Assembly (NCBI RefSeq): GCF_003335675.1
Contig: NZ_QPHL01000010.1
Coordinates: 62,001 to 126,000, forward strand
DNA length: 64,000 bases
Source of the DNA: Winogradskyella sp. KYW1333
GTDB taxonomy: Bacteria; Bacteroidota; Bacteroidia; Flavobacteriales; Flavobacteriaceae
Direction: 5' to 3'
The position numbers were made by a program, and so were the translations under genes. Below, one piece after another: positions 44,715 to 53,018 of the stretch (its first letter is position 1; every line of letters starts with the position of its first letter). Under the pieces are notes generated by a model that ran no database searches, was not told the DNA's origin, and was given only the letters and a program-made list of their open reading frames with translations.

Positions 44715-45014
44715 TTACAAATTCAAAACGCTGTTCTCAGCTCCTGCATAATCACTCCATGCATAAGCATCCGCTTGCTCATCATTGATGTAAGCACCAT
44801 CAACAACATATCTAAATTCGTAAGAATTGTCTTTTTCTAAATCAACAGTTCCTTTAAAGGTTCCGCTTTTTAATTTCTTAAGCTTAACAGCTTTCTTCTC
44901 GTTCCATTCATTGAATGTTCCAACTACTGCTACTTTTTTTGCTTCTTCCGCAGGCACAGAAAATGTAACCTTACATACTGGCTTGCTTTTTAAATACTGC
45001 TTTTTAATTGCCAT
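44715..45014 (-). CDS. Glycogen-binding (CBM48/isoamylase early-set) domain protein
   Basis: 99 residues consisting of one early-set beta-sandwich: VCKVTFSVPAEEAKKVAVVG, TFNEWNEKKAVKLKK, GTFKGTVDLEKDNSYEFRYV and VDGAYINDEQADAY. This matches the AMPK-beta-like glycogen-binding module (the F-N-x-W motif is present). There is no catalytic domain and no signal peptide, so it is a small cytoplasmic protein that may bind glycogen or a partner enzyme. Monocistronic. The 287-base gap upstream is AT-rich; it holds a TATTTTTG element (45120-45127, plus strand) and a 16-bp palindrome (45250-45265) and no further gene. Confidence 0.85.
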   Translation of the reverse strand: MAIKKQYLKSKPVCKVTFSVPAEEAKKVAVVGTFNEWNEKKAVKLKKLKSGTFKGTVDLEKDNSYEFRYVVDGAYINDEQADAYAWSDYAGAENSVLNL

Positions 45015-45249
45015 AATAGATAGATTTAATTATGGGTTAAAAGTATAAAAGAATAAATCACTAAATAAACATTAATTCCCTTAAGTCCAAAGAATTATTA
45101 TTTTCATAAAATAGACTTATATTTTTGATAAAGTACATATTTTTATAAGACTAATTTTATGAGATTGTCAACGTTATTTAATTGTCATTAAGCCCTGATT
45201 ATCAACTATATCGTTTGCGTTAAACTAACGATTCTAAGCTCTGAGGAAA

Positions 45250-45265
45250 ACTAAAACGTTTTAGT
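45250..45265. promoter_or_regulatory. 16-bp palindrome upstream of the 2TM-DHFR gene
   Basis: ACTAAAACGTTTTAGT, perfect and CG-centred, 11 bases upstream of a near-consensus -7 element TATCTTTA (45276-45283) and 36 bases before the ATG. It has an AACGTT centre like the etfBA palindrome but different flanks. Candidate operator. Confidence 0.5.
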
Positions 45266-45301
45266 GAAAATTAGGTATCTTTAACCATTCAAATTTCAGT
45301 T

Positions 45302-46234
45302 ATGTTTGGAAAGAAAAAACAAGTTTCTTCAATAGATAAAGATCAATTAGAACTCATTAAATATGCACAAAAAAGAATAAGGCAAAAAAAACGTCTATAT
45401 ATTCATTTTATTGTTTTTCTTATTGGTGCTGTGTTCTTGATTATTGCTAATACAGTATTAGGAATTGGCAAAGATTTTACCATTGCCGGTGTTAATTGGT
45501 TTGTTTATGCCATATTGGCTTGGCTTTTTCTATTTATATATCACTTTATTAATGTGTTTATAACCAATAAATTCATGGGTAAAGAATGGGAAAAATTACA
45601 GTTAGATAAGCTTGTAAACTTGCAGCAATCACGCATAGATGCCTTAAAAAAGGATTTTCTAAAAGAAGAATCTAAAATAGCGCAGTCTCAAGCCTATAAT
45701 GAAGTACAATCTCAACCCAAGATTTCAAAAAAAAAAAAGACTAAGGAATTAACAGTTATTGTTGCAGCAGGAGAAAATAACGCTATTGGTAAAGACAATG
45801 ACCTCATTTGGCATTTAAGCAATGATCTTAAACGATTTAAAAAATTAACCAATGGGCATCATATTATAATGGGGCGTAAAACTTTTGAAAGCTTTCCGAA
45901 GCCTCTTCCTAATCGTACACATATTGTTATTACGAGACAAGAAGACTATAAGGCTCCTGAAGGTGTAATTATTGTAAATAGCTTAGAAGATGCAATTGAT
46001 GCTGCTAAAAATGACGACCACCCTTTTGTAATAGGTGGTGGAGAAATATACAAGCAATCCATTAGCCTTGCCGATAAACTCGAAATCACTAGAGTTCACG
46101 CTACTTTTGATAATGCTGATACTTTTTTCCCAGAAATTGATAAATCCATATGGAAAGAGGTTAGCAGAACATTACATGATGCCGATGAAAAACATGCACA
46201 TGCCTTTTCATTTGTATCCTATATGAGAAAATAA
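45302..46234 (+). CDS. 2TM-domain / dihydrofolate reductase fusion protein
   Basis: 310 residues. Residues 1-120 are a 2TM domain with helices at about 33-52 and 64-87 and a short charged helix after. Residues 121-147 are a linker that includes KKKK encoded by a run of 12 A (45727-45738). Residues about 149-310 are a complete dihydrofolate reductase (VIVAAGENNAIGKDNDLIWH, FKKLTNGHHIIMGRKTFES, FVIGGGEIYKQSI, ITRVHATFDNADTFFPEID), which regenerates tetrahydrofolate for ThyA. No ATG, GTG or TTG exists at the usual DHFR start, so the enzyme depends on the fusion. It would be tethered to the inner membrane. Confidence 0.9.
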   Translation: MFGKKKQVSSIDKDQLELIKYAQKRIRQKKRLYIHFIVFLIGAVFLIIANTVLGIGKDFTIAGVNWFVYAILAWLFLFIYHFINVFITNKFMGKEWEKLQLDKLVNLQQSRIDALKKDFLKEESKIAQSQAYNEVQSQPKISKKKKTKELTVIVAAGENNAIGKDNDLIWHLSNDLKRFKKLTNGHHIIMGRKTFESFPKPLPNRTHIVITRQEDYKAPEGVIIVNSLEDAIDAAKNDDHPFVIGGGEIYKQSISLADKLEITRVHATFDNADTFFPEIDKSIWKEVSRTLHDADEKHAHAFSFVSYMRK

Positions 46235-46241
46235 ATATTCC

Positions 46242-46249
46242 TATTTTTG
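46242..46249 (+). promoter_or_regulatory. Bacteroidota -7 element of fabD
   Basis: TATTTTTG, exact TAnnTTTG, 21 bases before the fabD ATG, in the short gap after the 2TM-DHFR gene. No good -33 TTTG at normal spacing. Confidence 0.5.
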
Positions 46250-46270
46250 CATCACTAATTTTAAATCGAA

Positions 46271-47164
46271 ATGAACGCATATATATTTCCAGGACAAGGT
46301 GCTCAATTCCCAGGCATGGGATTAGATCTCTATGAAAAATCACCATTAGCACAAGAGTTATTTGAAAAGGCGAATGGCATATTAGGATTTCATATCACTG
46401 ATATTATGTTTGAAGGCTCTGCAGAAGATCTTAAGCAAACTAAAGTTACACAGCCTGCAATATTTCTTCATTCTGTAATTCTTGCCAAAACAATTGGAGA
46501 TAACTTTAAACCAGATATGGTTGCAGGTCATTCACTCGGTGAATTTTCTGCCTTGGTAGCAAATGGCGCGTTAACATTTGATGATGGATTAAAATTAGTT
46601 TCACAGCGTGCACAGGCTATGCAAAAAGCGTGTGAGTTACAACCAAGTACAATGGCAGCTGTATTAGGATTAGATGATGACATTGTAGAAAAAGTATGTG
46701 CAATGACTGAAGGAGTTGTAGTTGCTGCTAATTATAATTGCCCAGGTCAACTGGTAATTTCAGGAGAAATTGAAGCAATACATAAAGCCTGTGAGACCCT
46801 CAAGGAAGAAGGTGCAAGACGAGCATTAGTATTACCTGTTGGTGGTGCATTTCACTCTCCTATGATGGAACCAGCAAGAGAACAATTGGCAAGCGCCATT
46901 GAAAACACAAATTTTAGTAAGCCTAATTGTCCTATATACCAAAATGTAACTGCTTCGGCAATTACAGATGAAAATGAAATAAAAGGTAATTTAATTTCTC
47001 AGTTAACGGCACCCGTACGTTGGACACAGTCTGTGCAACAAATGGTGGCTGATGGTGCTACACATTTTACAGAAGTAGGACCTGGCAGGGTATTGCAAGG
47101 CCTAGTTAAAAAAATACATAGAGAGGCTGAAACTTCTTCTGCCACTTTAGATTCTAACACCTAA
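46271..47164 (+). CDS. fabD: Malonyl-CoA:ACP S-malonyltransferase
   Basis: 297 residues. Loads malonyl onto acyl carrier protein for fatty acid synthesis. The nucleophile Ser88 is in AGHSLGEFSALV, the oxyanion-hole GQGAQFPGMG is at residues 8-17, and the catalytic His is in PVGGAFHSPMM. The length and YNCPGQLVISG segment are standard. It is followed by lspA after 11 bases, probably on the same transcript from the promoter at 46242-46249. Confidence 0.97.
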   Translation: MNAYIFPGQGAQFPGMGLDLYEKSPLAQELFEKANGILGFHITDIMFEGSAEDLKQTKVTQPAIFLHSVILAKTIGDNFKPDMVAGHSLGEFSALVANGALTFDDGLKLVSQRAQAMQKACELQPSTMAAVLGLDDDIVEKVCAMTEGVVVAANYNCPGQLVISGEIEAIHKACETLKEEGARRALVLPVGGAFHSPMMEPAREQLASAIENTNFSKPNCPIYQNVTASAITDENEIKGNLISQLTAPVRWTQSVQQMVADGATHFTEVGPGRVLQGLVKKIHREAETSSATLDSNT

Positions 47165-47175
47165 CATCATCCATT

Positions 47176-47670
47176 TTGAATAGAAACGTATTTATTACCC
47201 TACTTATAGCTTTTAATATTGCTATTGACCAAATCTCAAAAACAATTGTTAGGTCTAATATGATTGAAGGCGCACGTGGTAAAATTGACATCATTAAAGA
47301 CTACTTTCAACTAATTTGGGTAGAAAATAAAGGAGCTTTTTTAGGTATGGGTAGTGATATGAATCCTACCTTGAAATTAATTTTTCTATTAATCTTACCA
47401 ACTGTAGTCCTTGGTTATGTCATTTATTACATCGTAAAAACCAAAGACCTAGATCGAACAAGTTTAATTGCTTTTTGTTGTATAGTTGGTGGCGGAATCG
47501 CTAATGTATTCGATAGAATTGTTTATGGTCAGGTTACCGATTTTTTCTTTATTAAAATCACTGAGACTATCAAAACCGGTATTTTTAATGTCGCAGATTT
47601 ATCTGTAACAACAGGAATGATTATGTTATTATTCAGTGGTGTATTTAATAAAACGAAAAAAGAGTCTTAA
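47176..47670 (+). CDS. lspA: Lipoprotein signal peptidase (signal peptidase II)
   Basis: 164 residues, four transmembrane helices, inner membrane. Cleaves the signal peptide from diacylated prolipoproteins such as the lipoproteins in this window. The catalytic aspartates are Asp113 (IANVFDRIVYG) and Asp141 (GIFNVADLSVT). The start is TTG at 47176-47178: an in-frame stop lies at 47155-47157 and there is no ATG or GTG between. The 3' end is 2 bases from the convergent amidohydrolase gene. Confidence 0.95.
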   Translation: MNRNVFITLLIAFNIAIDQISKTIVRSNMIEGARGKIDIIKDYFQLIWVENKGAFLGMGSDMNPTLKLIFLLILPTVVLGYVIYYIVKTKDLDRTSLIAFCCIVGGGIANVFDRIVYGQVTDFFFIKITETIKTGIFNVADLSVTTGMIMLLFSGVFNKTKKES

Positions 47671-47672
47671 CA

Positions 47673-48950
47673 TTATTTCTTATAAACAACACCATCTTTC
47701 ATTACGAAAGAGACCTCTACCATTGTAGAAATGTCCTTGGTAGGATCTTCGTCTACCGCAATAATATCAGCTAAGTAGCCAGACTCTATGACTCCTAGTT
47801 TGTCTTCCATGCCCAATAATTTGGCATTAGTAATTGTTGCAGATTTAATACTGAACATAGGTGACCAGCCAGCCTCTACCATATAAATAAATTCTTTTGC
47901 ATTTTCGCCATGAGGAAAAACACCTGCATCAGTACCAAAAGCTATTGGAACATTTTCTTTAACTACCATGCTAAAAGTATCATCAAGAACGTCCATAGTA
48001 CTTGCAATTTTTGGTAATATTACATCTGGATAATAGTTTGGTATTTTAGCTTTCTCCTCAACGTATCTGCCTGCAGATAAAGTTGGTACCAGATACGTAT
48101 TATTCTCTTTCATTAATTTGGCAACTTCTGCATCCATAAAGGAACCGTGCTCAATAGTTTGCACGCCACCTATAACTGCACGCTTCATACCTTCTTTGCC
48201 GTGGGCATGAGCAGCTACAACCATTCCGTATTCCTCTGCTGTTTTGACTATTTCGTTTACTTCCTCTTGAGTAAACTGGGCATTCTGACCATTTTTTGCT
48301 ACACTCAAAACACCACCAGTTGCTGTAATTTTAATTAAATCTGCTCCATTTTTGTAACGTTGTCTTACAGCTTTTCTAGCATCTTCTGGGCTATTAATAA
48401 CACCTTCAGCAGGACCGGGATCTCCCATTAAATCTTTACGCATGCCGTTTGTTGGGTCGGCGTGCCCACCTGTTGTCCCAATAGCTTTTTCAGCAGTATA
48501 GATTCTAGGGCCAGATACTATTCCTTTATTTATTGCATCACGTAAAGAAACATTTACACCAGACCCTCCTAAGTCTCTAACCGTAGTGAAGCCAGATAAT
48601 AGTGTTCTATTTGCAATTTCTGCAGAAACGAATGCCACATCAGATTTATTCTTTGTAAAACGATCCAAATAACGCGTCGGACTTGTTTCGCCTTCGATAT
48701 GTACATGCATATCAATTAATCCAGGCATTACCGTTTTAGATTTTAAATCAACAATAACATCATTTGCATTATCTGAAGTAATAAAACCGTCATTTACAGA
48801 AACAATAGTATTACCTTTTATAACGATTGTTTTTTCATTTAAAACTTTACCCGATTTAGTATCTATAATATTACCACAGTGCAAATAGGTGTTTTGTGCC
48901 ACTATTGTTAGAGTAATTGTAAATGCTAAGATGTTCAGTAAAGTCTTCAT
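47673..48950 (-). CDS. Exported metal-dependent amidohydrolase (imidazolonepropionase/prolidase-like)
   Basis: 425 residues with a signal peptide (LLNILAFTITLTIVAQ). The amidohydrolase metal ligands are HVH in GLIDMHVHIEGE, the Lys of LIKITATGG, His in VVAAHAHGKEG and TIEHGSF, and Asp in FGTDAGVFPHG. It belongs to the subgroup that includes exported Xaa-Pro/Xaa-Arg dipeptidases. The substrate is not readable from sequence. It is 7 bases from galE in the same direction, though their functions look unrelated. Confidence 0.92.
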   Translation of the reverse strand: MKTLLNILAFTITLTIVAQNTYLHCGNIIDTKSGKVLNEKTIVIKGNTIVSVNDGFITSDNANDVIVDLKSKTVMPGLIDMHVHIEGETSPTRYLDRFTKNKSDVAFVSAEIANRTLLSGFTTVRDLGGSGVNVSLRDAINKGIVSGPRIYTAEKAIGTTGGHADPTNGMRKDLMGDPGPAEGVINSPEDARKAVRQRYKNGADLIKITATGGVLSVAKNGQNAQFTQEEVNEIVKTAEEYGMVVAAHAHGKEGMKRAVIGGVQTIEHGSFMDAEVAKLMKENNTYLVPTLSAGRYVEEKAKIPNYYPDVILPKIASTMDVLDDTFSMVVKENVPIAFGTDAGVFPHGENAKEFIYMVEAGWSPMFSIKSATITNAKLLGMEDKLGVIESGYLADIIAVDEDPTKDISTMVEVSFVMKDGVVYKK

Positions 48951-48957
48951 ATTGATT

Positions 48958-49977
48958 CTATTTATTTCTTATTTTTTTCTCCCAATTCCAGGCGGACGCC
49001 ATGGCATCATCTAAAGAAGATTCTGTTTTCCAACCCAGGACTTTATTGGCATGTGTTGTGTCTGCATACGCTGAAATCACATCACCTTCTCTTCTTTCCG
49101 CAATTTTATAGTTCAATTTTCGGCCTGATACCTTTTCAAAAGATTGAATAACTTCTAATACAGAACTCCCTTTTCCAGTGCCTAAATTAAACACTTCATA
49201 ATTAGAGAGACTTTTGTTTTCGATAAGACGTTCTAATGCAATAACATGTGCTTTGGCAAGATCCACAACGTGAATATAATCTCTAATACATGTACCATCC
49301 TCAGTAGGATAATCATCTCCAAAAACAGCTAATTGATCTCTCATTCCAACTCCAGTTTGGGTAATATAAGGCACTAAGTTTTGAGGAACTCCAATTGGTA
49401 ATTCACCAATATCGGAGGAAGGATGTGCTCCGATTGGATTAAAATATCTCAATGCGATTGCATTTAAGTCTTCATTTACCTTACAGGTGTCTCTTATGAT
49501 TTCCTCACCTATTTGTTTGGTATTTCCATAAGGAGATTCTGCTGGTTTAACGGGAGCAGATTCTGTAATAGGTAACTCATCTGCTTGCCCATAAACTGTA
49601 CATGAAGAACTAAAAATAAAATTTTTATTATTTAGTTGACATAAATTTTGCAACATGTAAACTAGGGTATTAATATTATTTTCATAGTACATTAAAGGCT
49701 CTTTTACACTTTCACCTACCGCCTTACTAGCTGCAAAGTGAATAACACCTGTTATATCATTATGCTTTTCAAAAAACTGATCTGTACTTTGCTTATCTCT
49801 TAAATCTAACTGCTCAAATACAGGTCGCTTATCAGTAATTTTTGTAATGCCTTCGATAACATCAATTGAAGAGTTACTTAGATTGTCAATAATAACAACC
49901 TCAAAGCCTTTATTTTGAAGTTCAACTACGGTGTGAGATCCTATGAAACCTAAACCACCTGTCACTAATACTTTCAT
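48958..49977 (-). CDS. galE: UDP-glucose 4-epimerase
   Basis: 339 residues. Interconverts UDP-glucose and UDP-galactose (or the N-acetyl forms) with bound NAD. The Rossmann motif is VTGGLGFIGSHTVV, the catalytic Ser/Tyr/Lys are in FSSSCTVYGQ and SPYGNTKQIGEE, and RYFNPIGAHPSSDIGE and GTCIRDYIHVVDLAKAHV are typical. It follows the DegT aminotransferase gene by 3 bases, so both likely serve cell-surface polysaccharide synthesis. Confidence 0.95.
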   Translation of the reverse strand: MKVLVTGGLGFIGSHTVVELQNKGFEVVIIDNLSNSSIDVIEGITKITDKRPVFEQLDLRDKQSTDQFFEKHNDITGVIHFAASKAVGESVKEPLMYYENNINTLVYMLQNLCQLNNKNFIFSSSCTVYGQADELPITESAPVKPAESPYGNTKQIGEEIIRDTCKVNEDLNAIALRYFNPIGAHPSSDIGELPIGVPQNLVPYITQTGVGMRDQLAVFGDDYPTEDGTCIRDYIHVVDLAKAHVIALERLIENKSLSNYEVFNLGTGKGSSVLEVIQSFEKVSGRKLNYKIAERREGDVISAYADTTHANKVLGWKTESSLDDAMASAWNWEKKIRNK

Positions 49978-49980
49978 TAA

Positions 49981-51141
49981 TTAAGAATTGGAATTTATAA
50001 AATTTAGTACTGTGTTGGAAATAAAATTAATTTGCTCATCATCAAGTTCAGAATGCATTGGTAATGATATGACTGATTTTACAAGTTCATTCGTTACTGT
50101 AAAATCTGCTTCATTATATCGCTCGTCTACATAAGCTTTCTGATTATGTAAAGGAATAGGGTAATAAACACCACAAGGAATATTATTCTCGTTTAAATGT
50201 GCAACTAAGGCATCCCTATCTACATCCTTTAATTTTAATGTATATTGATGAAATACATGACAATCGCAAGTACTACAAATTCCTTCACACTCTGTTCTTC
50301 CTGAAGGAATAGTAATTTTAGGATGGTCCTTAAATGCCTCATTGTACTTTCTTGCTGCATTACGTCTGGTATCATTATAGGAATCTAAATGAGGTAGTTT
50401 TGCATCTAGGACAGCAGCCTGGATTGAATCTAATCTAGAATTCACTCCCACCACATCATGGTGATAACGCTTATACATACCATGATTTACAATTCCTCTT
50501 ATAGTATGGGCCAAATCATCATTGTTGGTAAAAATAGCTCCTCCATCACCATAGCAACCTAAATTTTTTGATGGAAAAAAAGAAGTTGATGCTACATCTC
50601 CAATAACACCAGTTTTTATTTTTGACCCATCTTTACGTGTGTAGTTTGCACCAATTCCTTGAGCATTGTCTTCTATAACATATAAGTTATACTTTTTAGC
50701 AAGATCTAAAATTTGATCCATATTAGCGGCTAATCCAAAAAGATGAACCGGAACAATTGCTTTTGTATTAGGAGTAATCGCTTTTTCAATAGCATCCACA
50801 TCAATATTAAAACTTACAGGATTAACGTCTACTAAAACAGGTGTTAACTGTAATAATGCAATAACCTCTACAGTTGCTGCAAATGTAAAATCTGCTGTAA
50901 TTACCTCATCTCCTGGTTTTAACCCTAAGCCCATCATAGCAATTTGCAGTGCATCGGTACCATTAGCACAAGGAATAACATGTTTTGCTCCTAAATATTC
51001 TTCCAGGTTTTTCTGAAATTGATGAACTTTTGGACCATTTATAAATGCTGCACTTTCCATAACCTCTTGAATTGAAGGGTCTACAACATCTTTAATTTTA
51101 GCGTATTGACTCTGAAGGTCAACCATTTGGATTTTTTTCAT
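49981..51141 (-). CDS. DegT/DnrJ/EryC1/StrS sugar aminotransferase with Cys cluster
   Basis: 386 residues. A PLP-dependent aminotransferase acting on nucleotide-linked keto sugars for LPS or capsule. The PLP Lys is Lys192 (SFFPSKNLGCYGDGGA), with EDNAQGIGA providing the ring-stacking region. Near residue 285 there is a cluster Cys285, Cys289, Cys292, Cys294 (ECEGICSTCDCHVF), which is an insertion relative to WbpE-like enzymes and might bind a metal. Operon with galE. Divergent from the Kdo transferase gene, which fits a surface-glycan locus. Confidence 0.93.
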   Translation of the reverse strand: MKKIQMVDLQSQYAKIKDVVDPSIQEVMESAAFINGPKVHQFQKNLEEYLGAKHVIPCANGTDALQIAMMGLGLKPGDEVITADFTFAATVEVIALLQLTPVLVDVNPVSFNIDVDAIEKAITPNTKAIVPVHLFGLAANMDQILDLAKKYNLYVIEDNAQGIGANYTRKDGSKIKTGVIGDVASTSFFPSKNLGCYGDGGAIFTNNDDLAHTIRGIVNHGMYKRYHHDVVGVNSRLDSIQAAVLDAKLPHLDSYNDTRRNAARKYNEAFKDHPKITIPSGRTECEGICSTCDCHVFHQYTLKLKDVDRDALVAHLNENNIPCGVYYPIPLHNQKAYVDERYNEADFTVTNELVKSVISLPMHSELDDEQINFISNTVLNFINSNS

Positions 51142-51259
51142 TCTGAAGATTTGAATTTAATCGTTTCTTAAAGTACGACTAGAGCGAAAATACAAAATTG
51201 TAATTGCTAAGCCAATGCAATTAATTGAAAGAAATGTATTTTAGCACAAATTTCAACTA

Positions 51260-52495
51260 TTGAGGCTACTTTATAACATAGGGATTTATATTACCAGTGT
51301 TTTAATTAAGATTTTGGCAGTTTATAATCAAAAATTAAAACTTGGTGTTAATGGCAGAAAGGAAACATTTAAACTTCTCCAATCTTCAATTTCTGAAAAC
51401 GACAAAGTGTTTTGGTTTCACTGTGCTTCATTGGGAGAATATGAACAGGGCCTTCCTGTATTTGAAGCATTGAAAAAAAGACATCCAAATTATAAAATTG
51501 TCCTCAGTTTTTTCTCACCGTCTGGATATGAAGTACGGAAAAATGCTGATATCGCAGATGTTGTGGTTTACTTGCCCTTAGATACAGCTCAAAACGCAAA
51601 ACGATTTTTAGATCTGACAAACCCGTCATACATCATATTTGTCAAATATGAAATATGGCCAAACTTTCTTGGTGAAATAAAAAGACGAAATTTTAATGGA
51701 ATACTTATTTCTACACTTTTTAGAGAAAACCATAGTTTTTTTAAGTGGTATGGTAGTTTAAGACGTAAGGCATTATTTGCATTCAAGCATATTTTCACCC
51801 AAGATGAAAAATCAAAAATACTGTTGGGAAGCATTCAATATAAAAACGTATCAGTTTCTGGAGACACAAGATTCGATAGGGTTACAAATCAACTGAGAAT
51901 TGACAATTCACTTCCTTTCATTGAAAAGTTTATCAATAATAAGCTGTGTGTTGTTTTTGGAAGCACTTGGCCCGAAGACGATAAATTATATTTAGACTTT
52001 ATTAATAATAATTCGTCAAAGGATATAAAATATATCATTGCTCCTCATAATATCAAGCCAAATTATATTACCTCACTTAAATCACAATTGACTGTCAGTA
52101 ACGTTTGCTATTCTGCAATGGAAACTAAAAATCTTAATGATTCTAATGTTTTTATTTTAGACACCATAGGATATTTGTCCAAGGTTTACAGTCATGCAGA
52201 TATTGCTTATGTTGGTGGTGGCGCTGGAAATACCGGATTACATAATATATTAGAACCTGCTGTATTTGGAATACCGATTATTATTGGTAAAAATTTCGAT
52301 AAGTTTCCTGAAGCCAAAACGCTTATGGCTTCGAACGGTCTAGTTTCTGTATCTTCAAAACAGGAGTTTAATAAAATTGTGACTTCATTATTAAAAAATG
52401 TATCCAAACGTAGAGAAATGGGTTCCATTAATTCCAATTACATTAAAGAAAATAAAGGTGCGGTAATCCAAATACTAGATTATATTCATATTTAA
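51260..52495 (+). CDS. waaA: 3-deoxy-D-manno-octulosonic acid transferase
   Basis: 411 residues, GT-B fold glycosyltransferase anchored at the inner membrane by its N-terminus (YNIGIYITSVLIKILAVY). Transfers Kdo to lipid A precursor. Landmarks are FWFHCASLGEYEQGLPVFEA, VLSFFSPSGYEVRK, FGSTWPEDDKLYLDFI, IIAPHNIKP and YVGGGAGNTGLHNILEPAVF. The start is TTG at 51260-51262 (MRLLYNIG), since an in-frame stop precedes at 51242-51244 with no ATG between. It is followed after 81 bases by a lipoprotein gene. Confidence 0.95.
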   Translation: MRLLYNIGIYITSVLIKILAVYNQKLKLGVNGRKETFKLLQSSISENDKVFWFHCASLGEYEQGLPVFEALKKRHPNYKIVLSFFSPSGYEVRKNADIADVVVYLPLDTAQNAKRFLDLTNPSYIIFVKYEIWPNFLGEIKRRNFNGILISTLFRENHSFFKWYGSLRRKALFAFKHIFTQDEKSKILLGSIQYKNVSVSGDTRFDRVTNQLRIDNSLPFIEKFINNKLCVVFGSTWPEDDKLYLDFINNNSSKDIKYIIAPHNIKPNYITSLKSQLTVSNVCYSAMETKNLNDSNVFILDTIGYLSKVYSHADIAYVGGGAGNTGLHNILEPAVFGIPIIIGKNFDKFPEAKTLMASNGLVSVSSKQEFNKIVTSLLKNVSKRREMGSINSNYIKENKGAVIQILDYIHI

Positions 52496-52576
52496 GGTCA
52501 TAACATCGAGAAATAGCAATTAAAATGTTAAAATTTCTATTCTCGTACTATAACAATTAATACTAAAACTATTAAC

Positions 52577-52966
52577 ATGAAAAGAATTGTATTGAGTTTA
52601 GCACTAGTTGTGGCTCTAGGATTGTCATTAAACTCTTGTAGAGAGACAAAAGAAAAAACAGAAAATGCTGTAGAAAAAGAAGCAGATTCTGCTAGTGATG
52701 CTGTTAACGACGCTAAAGACGCTACCAGTGAGGCATTAGAAGATGCTACAGATGTAGCAAGTGATGCACTTGATAGTGCTGAGGACGCTGCTAATGATGC
52801 TATTGATGCTGTTAAAGAAGGTGCAGAAGATATGGCTAACAAAGCTAAAGATATTGCTAATGACACTGTAGACAAAGTAAAGAAGGCCGGAAATGACGCC
52901 ATTGAAAAAGCTCAAGAAGCAGGGAACGATGCAGTAGACGAAGCAAAAGGAAGTATTGGTAATTAA
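52577..52966 (+). CDS. Ala/Asp-rich repetitive lipoprotein (LEA-like)
   Basis: 129 residues. The lipobox is LSLNSC (Cys21 acylated). From residue 22 on it is almost entirely Ala, Asp, Glu, Lys and Asn with a helical heptad/undecad periodicity (NDAKDATSEALEDATDVASD, NKAKDIANDTVDKVKKAGND), resembling LEA-type amphipathic helices or a surface coiled coil. No enzymatic motif. It may protect or scaffold the envelope; this is inference from composition only. A terminator follows at 52990-53018. Confidence 0.8.
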   Translation: MKRIVLSLALVVALGLSLNSCRETKEKTENAVEKEADSASDAVNDAKDATSEALEDATDVASDALDSAEDAANDAIDAVKEGAEDMANKAKDIANDTVDKVKKAGNDAIEKAQEAGNDAVDEAKGSIGN

Positions 52967-52989
52967 ATACCAATAAAAAATACTTAGTT

Positions 52990-53018
52990 AAGCTTGGTGG
53001 TGAGATCAGGCTTTTTTT
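52990..53018 (+). terminator. Terminator of the Ala-rich lipoprotein gene, inside the end of lacI
   Basis: AAGCTTGGT, loop GGTGAG, ATCAGGCTT (9 pairs including two G-T) followed by five more T. The right arm and T run overlap the last codons of the convergent LacI-family gene. Confidence 0.75.

Noticed and set aside
45180..45240. ATCGTT / AACGAT short inverted repeat in the gap before the 2TM-DHFR gene
   Set aside because: Only 6 bp with a long loop; weak compared with the neighbouring 16-bp palindrome.
52507..52545. Imperfect hairpin CGAGAAATAG / CTATTCTCG after the Kdo transferase gene
   Set aside because: It has a bulge, a 20-base loop and no T tract, so I did not call it a terminator.
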